NCBI RefSeq assembly: GCF_021390935.1 | Contig: NZ_JAJPUI010000001.1 | Span: forward strand, 620,001 to 684,000 | Length of the DNA stretch: 64,000 nucleotides | Direction: 5' to 3' | Origin: Streptomyces sp. CC228A | Lineage (GTDB): Bacteria; Actinomycetota; Actinomycetes; Streptomycetales; Streptomycetaceae | In this document: piece by piece, positions 1 through 8,334 of the stretch | Position numbering within the stretch: the stretch's first letter is position 1 | Layout of the letters: each line of letters starts with the position of its first letter | Notes under the pieces: generated by a model | What the model was told of the DNA's origin: nothing | Databases searched by the model: none | Seen by the model: only the letters and a program-made list of their open reading frames with translations | Position numbers and translations under genes: made by a program

Positions 1-2
1 AC

Positions 3-68
3 GACGGGCACGAGGCCGTGATGTCCCCGGGTCCCGACGCCGTCGTACGGCACAAGGGGCAGTTCTAG
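3..68 (+). CDS. C-terminal end of an unidentified protein (5' end outside window)
   Basis: An open frame enters from the left edge and stops at TAG 66-68. The last residues read DGHEAVMSPGPDAVVRHKGQF. The stop overlaps the convergent stop of the next gene by four bases through the palindrome CTAG, a normal tail-to-tail arrangement. With only 21 codons visible I cannot assign a family. It is supported mainly by the clean abutment to the neighbour and the GC-rich third codon positions. Confidence 0.4.
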   Translation, partial: DGHEAVMSPGPDAVVRHKGQF

Positions 69-1393
69 GAGGCTCCGCGGAGCGGCGGCCGGACCGGTGC
101 CGGGTAGTGGTCGGCGACGACCCTGGCCATCGCCCCGATCCGGTCCTCCACCACGTCGCGGGCGCCGAAGAAGGCGTGGCCGAGGACTTCTTCGTGGTCG
201 CGGGCCAGGGTGAGGTGCCGGGACAGCTCGGCGGGGTCCTGCCAGGCCGCGCCCTGCGCGGGGTCACCGGCGCGGTAGAGCGCCTCCCCCACGTACAGCT
301 GGACGCCCGTGCCGCGGACGGCCTGGCTCCACCACGGGACGAGCGCGGCGTAGTCGGCGGCGCTGTTGCCGATGTGCCAGTACAGCTGCGGCACGACGTA
401 GTCGATCCAGCGCTTCTTGATCCAGGTGTAGGTGTCGGCGTGCAGGTCGTCGTACGTCTGCAGGGCGCGGGTGTCGGAGCCGCGCGGGTCGGTCGACTTG
501 TTGCGCCAGACGCCGAAGGGGCTGATGCCGAAGCGGACGTCCGGCTTGGTCTTCTTGATGCGCTCGGACATCTCGCGGACGAGCAGGTCGATGTTGTCGC
601 GCCGCCAGGCCGCCCGGTCGGGGAAGTCCCCGCCGTGCGCCGCGTACGCCGCGTCGTCGTCGAAGACCTGCCCGGCCAGCGGGTAGGGGTAGAAGTAGTC
701 GTCGAAGTGGACGGCGTCGACGTCGTACGAGCGCACCGCGTCCAGCATCGCGTCCTCGACGAACCGGCGGACCTCCGGCAACCCGGGGTTGTAGTACAGC
801 TTCCCGCCGTACGGCACCGCCCAGTGCGGGTTGCGGCGCACCGGGTGCGAGGCGGCCAGCCGCGACCGGTCGGCGTGCATGGCGACCCGGTACGGGTTGA
901 ACCACGCGTGCAGTTCCAGGCCCCGCTCATGGGCCTCCGCCACGGCGGTGCCCAGCGGGTCCCAGCCCGGGTCCCTGCCCTGCGTGCCGGTCAGGCACTC
1001 CGCCCACGGCTCGTACGGTGACGGCCACAGGGCGTCGGCGCAGGGGCGGACCTGGAGCATCACCGCGTTCAGGCGGCAGGCGACGGCCTCGTCGAGGAGG
1101 GCCCGCAGCTCGTCACGCTGCGTGGCGGCCGGCAGACCGGGCCGGGACGGCCAGTCGCGGTTGGTGACCGTGGCGAGCCACATGCCGCGGAACTCGTGCG
1201 TTCGCCTGCCGCCGCGGCCCTTGCCGTCCTGCCGGTGCCCGCCGTCCCCGTCGCCGCCGTGCCGCCCGCCGCGTCCCCCTCCGGCGGCGCCCGCCAGGTC
1301 GCCGCCGACCATGAGGGTGGCGGCCAGCCCCGCCGCGCCCGCGATGAGACCGCGCCGCCTGAGGTGAGGGTGGCTGCTGCGCCCGTTCGTCAT
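65..1393 (-). CDS. Secreted glycosyl hydrolase-like family 10 protein (GHL10/DUF187)
   Basis: A 442-residue exported protein. The N-terminus carries a twin-arginine-like signal (RRRGLIAGAAG followed by a hydrophobic stretch), then a Gly/His/Arg-rich linker of about 35 residues. From about residue 66 the (beta/alpha)8 GHL10 domain begins with EFRGMWLATV and continues through LNAVMLQVRP, HAWFNPYR, the acidic segment VHFDDYFYPYP and VVPQLYWHIG. Relatives of this family (YngK-like) are uncharacterised and presumed to act on cell-surface or extracellular polysaccharide. The acidic pair in HFDDYFYP is a plausible catalytic site by analogy only. It stands alone, convergent with the partial gene on its 3' side, and its start is an ATG at 1393. 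Confidence 0.85.
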   Translation of the reverse strand: MTNGRSSHPHLRRRGLIAGAAGLAATLMVGGDLAGAAGGGRGGRHGGDGDGGHRQDGKGRGGRRTHEFRGMWLATVTNRDWPSRPGLPAATQRDELRALLDEAVACRLNAVMLQVRPCADALWPSPYEPWAECLTGTQGRDPGWDPLGTAVAEAHERGLELHAWFNPYRVAMHADRSRLAASHPVRRNPHWAVPYGGKLYYNPGLPEVRRFVEDAMLDAVRSYDVDAVHFDDYFYPYPLAGQVFDDDAAYAAHGGDFPDRAAWRRDNIDLLVREMSERIKKTKPDVRFGISPFGVWRNKSTDPRGSDTRALQTYDDLHADTYTWIKKRWIDYVVPQLYWHIGNSAADYAALVPWWSQAVRGTGVQLYVGEALYRAGDPAQGAAWQDPAELSRHLTLARDHEEVLGHAFFGARDVVEDRIGAMARVVADHYPAPVRPPLRGAS

Positions 1394-1633
1394 GCCGTTG
1401 CCGTCCCTGCCGTGGTTCGTGCCGTCATGGCTGCCGTCGTGCCGTCTGCCAGTGTCGCGGGTCGCGCCGGGTTTGTGATGCTCTGCGGCATGTGGCGTGT
1501 GTCGCGCCGCGCCGCCCGCCCCTCCCGGGTCCGTACGAACGGAGTAACGTCAGGGGGTCGAGGCGGGCGCGTCGGAACCATACGAGGGCCCGCCACCGCC
1601 GGATTCAGCGAAAGGCACGAGGTGACGGACTCA

Positions 1634-2494
1634 ATGGCCGACATTGCACGCGTCGGAGTGGTGGGCTGCGGTCAGATGGGCGCAGGCATCGCGGAGGTGT
1701 GCGCCCGCAGCGGCCTCGATGTCATGGTGGCCGAGACCACAGGGGAGGCGCTGGAGATCGGCCGTACCCGGCTGCAGAACTCGCTCGTCAAGGCCGCGCA
1801 GCGCGGCAAGATCAGTGACGAGGAGCGGGACGCGACCCTCGACCGCCTGAGCTTCACGACCGACCTCGGCGAGTTCGCCGACCGTGATCTGGTCATCGAG
1901 GCGGTCGTCGAGAACGAGCAGGTCAAGACGGAGATCTTCCAGGTCCTGGACCAGGTGGTGACCCGGCAGGACGCGATCCTGGCGTCGAACACCTCCTCCA
2001 TCCCGCTGGTGAAGCTGGCCGTGGCGACCTCCCGGCCCGACCAGGTCATCGGCATCCACTTCTTCAACCCGGCGCCCGTGCAGCGGCTCGTCGAGCTGAT
2101 CCCGGCGCTGACGACGTCCGAGACCACTCTGGAGCGGGCGCAGGTCTTCGCCGAGAAGATGCTCGGCAAGCACGCGATCCGCGCCCAGGACCGCTCGGGC
2201 TTCGTCGTGAACGCGCTGCTGGTCCCCTACCTCCTCTCCGCCATCCGCATGTTCGAGTCCGGCATCGCGAGCCGCGAGGACATCGACAACGGCATGGAGT
2301 TCGGCTGCGCCCACCCGATGGGCCCGCTGAAGCTGTCCGACCTGATCGGCCTGGACACGATCGCCTCCATCGCCGACTCCATGTACGGCGAGTACAAGGA
2401 GCCGCTGTACGCCGCTCCCCCGCTGCTGCAGCGCATGGTCGACGCGGGGCGCCTGGGCCGCAAGACCGGCTCCGGCTTCTACACCTACTCCTGA
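1634..2494 (+). CDS. 3-hydroxybutyryl-CoA dehydrogenase
   Basis: A 286-residue NAD-dependent dehydrogenase that interconverts acetoacetyl-CoA and 3-hydroxybutyryl-CoA, in butyryl-CoA or fatty-acid metabolism. The Rossmann motif GVVGCGQMGAGIAEVCA lies at the N-terminus. The catalytic His-containing segment IGIHFFNPAP and the C-terminal helical domain (DRSGFVVNALL, GCAHPMGPLKLSDLIGLD) follow, and the length matches the family. I chose ATG 1634, preceded by GAGG at 1619-1622. An in-frame GTG at 1622 behind GAAAGG is an equally plausible start adding four residues. The open frame continues further upstream, but that part does not resemble the family. Confidence 0.93.
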   Translation: MADIARVGVVGCGQMGAGIAEVCARSGLDVMVAETTGEALEIGRTRLQNSLVKAAQRGKISDEERDATLDRLSFTTDLGEFADRDLVIEAVVENEQVKTEIFQVLDQVVTRQDAILASNTSSIPLVKLAVATSRPDQVIGIHFFNPAPVQRLVELIPALTTSETTLERAQVFAEKMLGKHAIRAQDRSGFVVNALLVPYLLSAIRMFESGIASREDIDNGMEFGCAHPMGPLKLSDLIGLDTIASIADSMYGEYKEPLYAAPPLLQRMVDAGRLGRKTGSGFYTYS

Positions 2495-2634
2495 GGGCCG
2501 GGCTCCGAAGGACCCGCACTGCTGAGCACCCCCGTACTCCTGAGGGCCGTACTGGTGAGGGCCGTGCGGGTGGGCTGGTGAGGGCCGTACGCGTGAGCAC
2601 TCCCGTACGCCTGAGGACCGCGTACTCCTGAGGC
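2486..2634 (+). repeat. Degenerate direct repeats overlapping the dehydrogenase stop codon
   Basis: The last codons of the dehydrogenase gene, TACTCCTGAGGGCC, recur downstream at about 2535 (GTACTCCTGAGGGCCGTAC) and 2622 (GTACTCCTGAGGCC). Several shorter variants of GTGAGGGCCGTAC lie between them. The stretch looks like short local duplications seeded from the gene's 3' end. No coding potential is evident. The whole gap 2495-2881 holds only this repeat field, the hairpin at 2705-2726 and the upstream region of the next gene. Confidence 0.55.
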
Positions 2635-2704
2635 CCCGCCGCCGGGCGCCCCCGCCAGGGCCCAGGGCCCCGTGTCCCGTGTCCCGCCGTCCGGCGGACG
2701 ATCC

Positions 2705-2726
2705 GCCCCCGGCGACCGCCGGGGGC
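2705..2726 (+). terminator. Hairpin, possible terminator after the dehydrogenase gene
   Basis: Perfect inverted repeat GCCCCCGGC / GCCGGGGGC (9 bp) around the loop GACC, followed by GCTTCC rather than a T-run. This is typical of the U-poor stem-loops used as terminators in Streptomyces. It lies 210 bases after the stop and before the SPFH operon. Confidence 0.55.
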
Positions 2727-2881
2727 GCTTCCGTACCCGGTGGGCGCCCCCTGCGCGCGCCGTTCGGCGCTGTGGAGGCGGGAAGACTGCCGTGCCCCGG
2801 CAGTGTGCCCGCCCGCCGCGCGTGACAGGGTGGAAGGGCACGTCAGGGGAACAGCACAACCGAGCAAGATAAGGGGGCAGG

Positions 2882-4588
2882 GTGTCGCGGACCCAGAACG
2901 TACGCAGGATCGCGCAGGCGCTGGCCGAGGGCGGCGATCCGCGGTCGGTCGCCGAGGCGGAGGCGCGCAGGCGCCTCGGCGCGTCCGGGAGCGGCGGCGC
3001 GGGGGCGGCGGCCTCCGGCACCGGATCCCCGTCCGGACAGCGGCAGGAGCCGCAGGACGAGGGCATGGACCCGGCGGACTTCCCGGCGGCCCGGGAGCAG
3101 GGCGGCAGCACCGCCACGATGATGACGCAGAAGACGTTGCCGCTCGACGAGGCCGGTCAGGCACTCAACCGCAGTGAGCAGCAGCGGGCCGACGGCCAGC
3201 CCACGCACGTCATCTGCCCGATGGTGATGCCGAAGGGCCGGTCGTTCCTGAGCATGCTGCCCGTGGGGCTGCTGCTGGTGGTCGGTGTGGTCGGCGCGTC
3301 CGCCGTGGCCGCGACGGGCGGCGGGGTGCTGGCGCACCCGCTGTTCGGCTGGCACTACTGGCTGATCTCCGTGCTCGCCGTGTGCTTCGTGTGGGCGCGG
3401 CAGGGCATGGTGATGGTCCCGGACGGCTGCCAGGCCCTGATCACCCGCTTCGGCAAGCTGGAGAAGGTCGTCGGGCCGGGCCGGGTGATCCTGATCAGCC
3501 CGTGGAAGCGGGTGTCGTACATCCTCAACACCACCCGGGAGTACCCCTTCAACGCCCCGGTGCGGGAGGCGCCGACGAAGGGCGGGGTGAAGGCGTCCAT
3601 CGACCTGTTCATCCAGTTCCGGATCAACGACCCGACCGAGTTCGTGTACACGCTGGGGGCCGTGCGCGGTTTCGAGGAGAAGCTGGCCAACGCCGTCAGC
3701 GAGACGATCCGGGCGCTGATCTACGAGCAGGAGGCCGCGGGTATCTACGACATGGTCGGCGAGGACACCGGCCGGCTGCTGGAGGCGCTGAACCAGCAGT
3801 TCCAGCCCGCGGTGGAGCTGACCAACGCCAACATCATCCACGCCGAGCCGTCGGACCAGGGCTACCGGATGGACCTGGCGGCCCCGGAGATGGTGCGGGT
3901 GGCGAAGGAGGCGTACACCCACGAGTACGCGCTCCAGCTGCGCAAGGAGCAGGACGAGGGCGACCTCGCCAAGGAGCTCGCGAGCCGGCAGGAGACGCTG
4001 TCGGCGATCCAGGCGGACATCGCCAGCTACCAGGCGCAGATGGACACCGCCGTCGAACGCGAGACCAACCGGGCGCAGGCGCTGGCCCGCCAGCGCTACG
4101 TGCAGGCCGAGTCCGAGGCGAAGGCGAACGCGGCGCTGCTGGAGGCGCAGGCGCTGGACATCCGGGCGATGACGGCCGCCGAGGCGCCGGAGATCCTGGA
4201 GTACCGCTACCAGCAGCGGGTGCTGGACACCCTGGAGCAGGTGGCGGACCACCTGCCGCAGCTCGTGCGGATCGGCGGGTCCGGCGATCCGTCGGAGGCG
4301 GCGGGCGTGGACTTCCTGCTGCTGGCCCGCGAGCTGATCGGGGAGCGCGGCGCGGAGCTGTTCACACCGGACGACATGGCGGCCATGCGGGCCCGGCTCG
4401 CCGAGGTGGCGGAGCGGATCGCGGAGCGCACCCCGGAGATCCACGCCCTGCTGGAGGCGGAGCGGCCGACGGTCCCCGCCGTGCAGGGTGAGGCCGCGGC
4501 CGCGGACGGCGCGCGGGCGGGCTTCGCGACCGGGGACGGCTCCCCGGCGGGAGAGGCGCAGGAGCAGGACGAGGAGGCGGGGCTGTGA
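2882..4588 (+). CDS. SPFH/band-7 domain membrane protein (first of a coupled pair)
   Basis: 568 residues. The first ~110 are charged and low-complexity. Two hydrophobic segments follow (about 120-145 and 155-172, ending VCFVWARQGMV). Next is a band-7/SPFH domain beginning MVPDGCQALITRFGKLEKVVGPGR, then a long Glu/Ala/Gln-rich coiled coil (about 340-450) and an acidic tail. SPFH proteins (stomatin, flotillin, HflK/C) assemble into membrane-bound rings or cages. The particular role here is unknown. The GTG start at 2882 follows AAGGGGG. The stop overlaps the GTG of the next SPFH gene (GTGA), so the two are translationally coupled and probably form a hetero-oligomer, as HflK and HflC do. That comparison is inference. 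Confidence 0.85.
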   Translation: MSRTQNVRRIAQALAEGGDPRSVAEAEARRRLGASGSGGAGAAASGTGSPSGQRQEPQDEGMDPADFPAAREQGGSTATMMTQKTLPLDEAGQALNRSEQQRADGQPTHVICPMVMPKGRSFLSMLPVGLLLVVGVVGASAVAATGGGVLAHPLFGWHYWLISVLAVCFVWARQGMVMVPDGCQALITRFGKLEKVVGPGRVILISPWKRVSYILNTTREYPFNAPVREAPTKGGVKASIDLFIQFRINDPTEFVYTLGAVRGFEEKLANAVSETIRALIYEQEAAGIYDMVGEDTGRLLEALNQQFQPAVELTNANIIHAEPSDQGYRMDLAAPEMVRVAKEAYTHEYALQLRKEQDEGDLAKELASRQETLSAIQADIASYQAQMDTAVERETNRAQALARQRYVQAESEAKANAALLEAQALDIRAMTAAEAPEILEYRYQQRVLDTLEQVADHLPQLVRIGGSGDPSEAAGVDFLLLARELIGERGAELFTPDDMAAMRARLAEVAERIAERTPEIHALLEAERPTVPAVQGEAAAADGARAGFATGDGSPAGEAQEQDEEAGL

Positions 4589-5907
4589 GCGCGGCACGCA
4601 CGAGCAACCGGTCGGTCATCGCGGAGGCCGTCGCCCCGTGGAGCGACATCGCGCAGCTGCTGCGGGGCGGTGAGGCGGGCACGCTGATCCCGGTCATCAT
4701 CCCGCGCTCCCGCCGCCGCCTGTGGTGGATGCTGCCGCTGTGGGTGGGCGTGTTCACCCTGCTCACCGGTGTGATGCTGTCGGTGGAGGCCGGCGGCTCC
4801 GGGACGGTGGGCGAGCTGGCGTACGGGGTGCTGGCGGGGGTCGCGTACACCGTGGGGGCGCTGCTGCTGGTGGTCGGCGGACTGTGGTGGTGGCGCTCGT
4901 CGATCGTGGAGATCGAGCAGGGCACCCACGGCATCCTGACCCACTACGGCGCCTACACCCGCACGCTGGAGGCCGGGCGCCACTACCTGTGGCACCCGTG
5001 GGCGCGGGTCGAGTTCGTGGTGGACACGGCGACGGAGATCCCGTACTCGGCGCCTGTCATGGCCTGCCCGACGCAGGAGAACGTACCCCTGCGCTCCATC
5101 GAGTTCTTCCTGAAGTTCCGCATCACGGACGCCCTGCTGTTCGTGCGGACCATCGGCGCGGGCAACTTCGACCTGGTGCTGTCGGCCGCCGTGCAGGACG
5201 CCATCCGCCAGCGGGCCCGCAGGATGCGCACCGAGCGGGCCTACGACCTGCGGGGCTCGGACGTCGCGGACATGCAGGACCTGCTGAACCGCCAGCTGTC
5301 CCGGTACGGGGTGCGGATCACCGGCTGCAACATCCCGGACGTGCAGCTGCCCACCCAGTACCAGCAGCACCTGGCGACCCGGGAGCGGGTCGCGAAGGAG
5401 CGCACGGCGTACGACCAGGAGTGGGGGCTGATCCGCAAGCGCCGGATCGACAGCCTGCAGATGGACATCGAGCGGGCGAAGAAGGTGCGGGACGCGCGCA
5501 TCGTCGAGGTGAAGGCGGCGCTGAACCGGGCGCGGGAGGCGGTGGCGCAGCTGCTGGAGGAGCAGGAGACCGATGCGCAGAAGGTGCGGTTCGAGATCGA
5601 GACGCGCGGCCGCAGCGGCCTGATCGCGGCGGAGAACGAGGCGCGGGCGCAGCGGGCACTGGCCCAGGCGTACCGGGACAACCGGGCGGTGCTCCAGTAC
5701 GAGTTGGCGCTGCGCCGGCTGGAGGTGGGCGCGGAGCTCGCGACGAACGCGCCGCAGCCGGTGGTGGTCCGTACCGACGGGCCGGGCGGCGGTGACACGT
5801 CGGCGCTGTCGACGCTGCTGACGGCGCAGTTGCTGCCGAAGACCGCTCCGCTGCTGCCCCGCGTCGAGGGCGCGGCGCGCTCCGAAGGGGCGGGGCACGG
5901 CGACTGA
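4585..5907 (+). CDS. SPFH/band-7 domain membrane protein (second of a coupled pair)
   Basis: 440 residues, with two hydrophobic segments near the N-terminus (WWMLPLWVGVFTLLTGVML at about residues 47-65, and a second ending LLLVVGGLWWW near 105). A divergent SPFH domain starts at SIVEIEQGTHGILTHYGAY. A coiled coil rich in Glu, Arg and Ala occupies about 255-385. It resembles its upstream partner in architecture but not closely in sequence, as HflK does HflC. No protease or NfeD gene sits beside the pair, which is unusual because NfeD-type partners often accompany SPFH genes. The four-base overlap with the upstream gene indicates a two-gene operon. Confidence 0.8.
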   Translation: MSAARTSNRSVIAEAVAPWSDIAQLLRGGEAGTLIPVIIPRSRRRLWWMLPLWVGVFTLLTGVMLSVEAGGSGTVGELAYGVLAGVAYTVGALLLVVGGLWWWRSSIVEIEQGTHGILTHYGAYTRTLEAGRHYLWHPWARVEFVVDTATEIPYSAPVMACPTQENVPLRSIEFFLKFRITDALLFVRTIGAGNFDLVLSAAVQDAIRQRARRMRTERAYDLRGSDVADMQDLLNRQLSRYGVRITGCNIPDVQLPTQYQQHLATRERVAKERTAYDQEWGLIRKRRIDSLQMDIERAKKVRDARIVEVKAALNRAREAVAQLLEEQETDAQKVRFEIETRGRSGLIAAENEARAQRALAQAYRDNRAVLQYELALRRLEVGAELATNAPQPVVVRTDGPGGGDTSALSTLLTAQLLPKTAPLLPRVEGAARSEGAGHGD

Positions 5908-5940
5908 CCCGACGCCTGACTGCCGGTGACCGGTGGGCCG

Positions 5941-5972
5941 TGAGGCCGTGAGGCCGTGAGGCCGTGAGGCCG
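5941..5972 (+). repeat. Four perfect tandem copies of an 8-mer
   Basis: TGAGGCCG is repeated exactly four times. It is followed to about 6025 by a field of GGTCGGTCGG and GGGAGGCCGGTC repeats. It sits between the SPFH operon and the convergent NUDIX gene, so it lies in a shared 3' region with no coding sequence. Confidence 0.8.
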
Positions 5973-6093
5973 ACGGGCCGGTCGGTCGGTCGGGAGGCCG
6001 GTCGGGAGGCCGGTCGGTCGGCCGGGTGCCCGGCGGGCGCCGGCGGGTGGGCGCAGGAGGGGGCGGGCCCGGGGTCCGCCCCCTCCGCCGTGC

Positions 6094-6624
6094 TCAGCCG
6101 AGCCGCAGGTGGTGCAGCATCAGCAGCCCGGCTGCCATGTTGGCGGCGGGGACCTCGCCCCGGGCGATCATGTCGGGGACGAGTTTGAGCGGTATCCAGG
6201 CGCGGCGGGTGGACTCGAAGGCGTCCCGGGGCTCGCCGACGCAGACGGCCTCCTCCGTCCAGTAGAGGTGGTGGCGTGCGTCGGTGAGGCCGTTGGACGG
6301 CTCGACGGTGAGCAGGTGGCGGAGCGGGCCGGGGCGCCAGCCCGTCTCCTCCTCCATCTCCCGCGCCGCCGCGGCCTCGGGTGTCTCGCCGTCCTCGACG
6401 ACGCCCGCGGCGAGCTCCCATCCCCAGGTGTCCGTGATGAAGCGGTGCCGCCAGAGCAGCAGGACCTCGTCGGCCTCGTTGACGACGGTGGCGACGGCGA
6501 CGGGGCGCAGCCGGATGAGGAAGTGGTCGAGCCGGCGGCCGTCGGGAAGGGCCACATCCGCCAGGTTGACCTTGAACCAGCGGTTCTCATACACAGTTTT
6601 TTCGCTTAGGTTCGTCCACTGCAC
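6094..6624 (-). CDS. NUDIX hydrolase
   Basis: A 176-residue enzyme that hydrolyses a nucleoside diphosphate linked to another moiety. The substrate is not predictable from sequence. A perfect Nudix box GX5EX7REUXEEXGU is present, starting at GVVEDGE and ending REMEEETGW (about residues 74-96). The flanking strand VATVVNEADEVLLLWRHRF is typical of ADP-ribose-pyrophosphatase-like members. The start is GTG 6624. The first codons are unusually A/T-rich for this genome (AAA ACT GTG TAT). A stem-loop immediately upstream contains the only purine-rich ribosome-binding sequence. It lies 51 bases after the TPR regulator gene in the same direction, so the two may be cotranscribed. Confidence 0.88.
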   Translation of the reverse strand: MQWTNLSEKTVYENRWFKVNLADVALPDGRRLDHFLIRLRPVAVATVVNEADEVLLLWRHRFITDTWGWELAAGVVEDGETPEAAAAREMEEETGWRPGPLRHLLTVEPSNGLTDARHHLYWTEEAVCVGEPRDAFESTRRAWIPLKLVPDMIARGEVPAANMAAGLLMLHHLRLG

Positions 6625-6629
6625 TGTTC

Positions 6630-6655
6630 TGCCACCTTCCGGCTTGTAGGTGGCA
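6630..6655 (-). promoter_or_regulatory. Inverted repeat just upstream of the NUDIX gene
   Basis: On the minus strand TGCCACCT and AGGTGGCA form an 8-bp perfect stem with a 10-base loop, ending five bases before the GTG start. The only Shine-Dalgarno-like sequence (GGAAGG) lies in the loop and 3' arm. The element could be a translational switch or a repressor operator. The function is inference; the symmetry is directly visible. Confidence 0.5.
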
Positions 6656-6675
6656 ATATCGCAGCAGGTGGCCTC

Positions 6676-8016
6676 TCAGAGAGGAACGCGCAGCGCCGCG
6701 TCGATCAACTCTGCTGCCCTTCCCGCGTCGCCGCAGCCGCTCGCCGCCAGCCGCTCCCGCACCTCCCGGAGCCGGTCGCGGAGCCGCCGCGACTCCATTC
6801 CGCGGGCCCGCTCCGCCATCTCGGCCGCCGTGCACGCGGCCAGCTCCGCCTCACCCTGCCGGAGTTGGATCTGGCTGAGGATGGCCAGCCGGTGCACCCG
6901 GCCCCGGTCGTGCGCCGGGGTCCGCACCGCGGCGGCGGCGTTCTCCCGCGCTCCGGCGAGATCACCCAGACTGAGCAGGGCCTCGGCTACCTGGACGTTG
7001 ACGAGTCCGGGCTGCACGTATCCGGTCTCGTCCGGCTCGCGGCCCGGGCGGATCCGCTCGGCCGCCGCCTCCGCCTGCCGGATGCAGCGCACGGCCGCGG
7101 CGCCGTCGCCGAGGTGGGCGTACGCCTTGGCCTGCATGGCGTGCAGGTCGGCGGCGAGCGCCGGGGTGATCTGCCGGTCCGCCGCCCGCAGCGCGGCCTC
7201 CGCGAACGCCACGGCCTGCCGGAACTCACCGGTGAACAGCGACTGGTTGACCAGCAGCGCGATCACGTACGCACCGAGTCCCCGGTCCCCGCTGGCCTTC
7301 GCCAGCCGCAGCGCCTGGTGGAAGTAGCGCTGGGCCAGTCCGTGCGCGTCGGAGTCGTACGCGCAGATGCCGGCGACCGCCACCAGGCCGCCCGCCGCCC
7401 GGTGCAACTGCCGCCCCAGCGCGTCGTTGTAGGAGCCGCGCAGCAGCGGCGCGGCCGCCATGGTGAGGAAGCCGACGATCCGGCTGCGGGTGGCGACCCC
7501 GCCGGCCTTGCGGTACATCTGCTCGTAGTGGGCCCGGGCCGCCCTCAGCATCTCTATGTCGTCCGGGGTGACGCGCGTGTGGCCGTCCCGCGACACGTCG
7601 GCGTCCTCCGGCGGGTTCTCCCACTCCCAGACGGGCATCACGGCCGGGGTGCCGGTCACCGCGGGCGCGCCCAGCAGGTGGGGGCGCTGCTGCTCGTCGG
7701 ACCGCCACAGAGCGGTGGCGCGCTCCACGAACCCGGCCAGCGGTGTGCCGTGCGCCACGGCGAAGTCGCCCGCCACACCGAACCCGATGTCGTCCAGGGT
7801 GACCGGGCGGCGCAGCCGCGCGCCGAGCACCTCGCAGATCAGGTCCGGCACCTGGCCGCGGGGCCGCTGGCCCTTCAACCAGCGCGCCACGGCGGTGTGT
7901 TCGTACCGCAGGGCGAGACCTCTGGACCTGCCGGCCTGGTTCACGCGGGCGGCCAGGCCCGCGTGTGACATGCCCGCCTCGTCCAGCAGCGCGTCGAGCA
8001 GGGTGTTGGGCTGCAT
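6676..8016 (-). CDS. NsdA-like regulator with helix-turn-helix and TPR-type repeats
   Basis: 446 residues. The N-terminus (MQPNTLLDALLDEAGMSHAG, then LRYEHTAVARWLKGQRP) resembles the Xre-like domain found in Streptomyces NsdA and NsdB-type regulators. The remainder is an all-helical TPR-like array (LLRGSYNDALGRQLHRAAGG, YFHQALRLAKASGDRGLGAY, and further repeats to about residue 440). NsdA-type proteins repress differentiation and antibiotic production in S. coelicolor. Which paralogue this is cannot be settled from sequence alone. The start at ATG 8016 gives the family's usual N-terminus. It is upstream of, and codirectional with, the NUDIX gene. Confidence 0.75.
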   Translation of the reverse strand: MQPNTLLDALLDEAGMSHAGLAARVNQAGRSRGLALRYEHTAVARWLKGQRPRGQVPDLICEVLGARLRRPVTLDDIGFGVAGDFAVAHGTPLAGFVERATALWRSDEQQRPHLLGAPAVTGTPAVMPVWEWENPPEDADVSRDGHTRVTPDDIEMLRAARAHYEQMYRKAGGVATRSRIVGFLTMAAAPLLRGSYNDALGRQLHRAAGGLVAVAGICAYDSDAHGLAQRYFHQALRLAKASGDRGLGAYVIALLVNQSLFTGEFRQAVAFAEAALRAADRQITPALAADLHAMQAKAYAHLGDGAAAVRCIRQAEAAAERIRPGREPDETGYVQPGLVNVQVAEALLSLGDLAGARENAAAAVRTPAHDRGRVHRLAILSQIQLRQGEAELAACTAAEMAERARGMESRRLRDRLREVRERLAASGCGDAGRAAELIDAALRVPL

Positions 8017-8334
8017 GGATGCCCTCCGGTGCCGTGCCTCGGGTGCGCCCAGCGTAGTGGAGCGGGCGCGTGCGGGAACCGCCTGTGGACAACCCGGGGG
8101 CGTGGGCGGTCGACGTTTCGCACGGGGTGTGAACGCAGCACCCGTGCCCGCGCCGCGTGCGCGCTACCGCCGCGTGGTGGGGCGCGGTTGACTGGTGGCC
8201 TCTCAGGAGGCGGCAGGGTCGCCGGCTCCCCCTCGTACAGTACGGCGGCCCGCCGGAGCGCCGTCCGTCCCACCGACCTGCCCGACACACCGAGGTGGGA
8301 CGGGCGGCACCGGCCGCACCGTCCGGTCCAGCCG
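8017..8334. other. Non-coding gap between the TPR regulator and the phosphatase gene
   Basis: 318 bases between two minus-strand genes, presumably holding the regulator's promoter. On the minus strand TACGCT at about 8055 is a possible -10 element. No open frame here has recognisable homology, and I see no hairpin terminator for the phosphatase gene. Confidence 0.4.
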
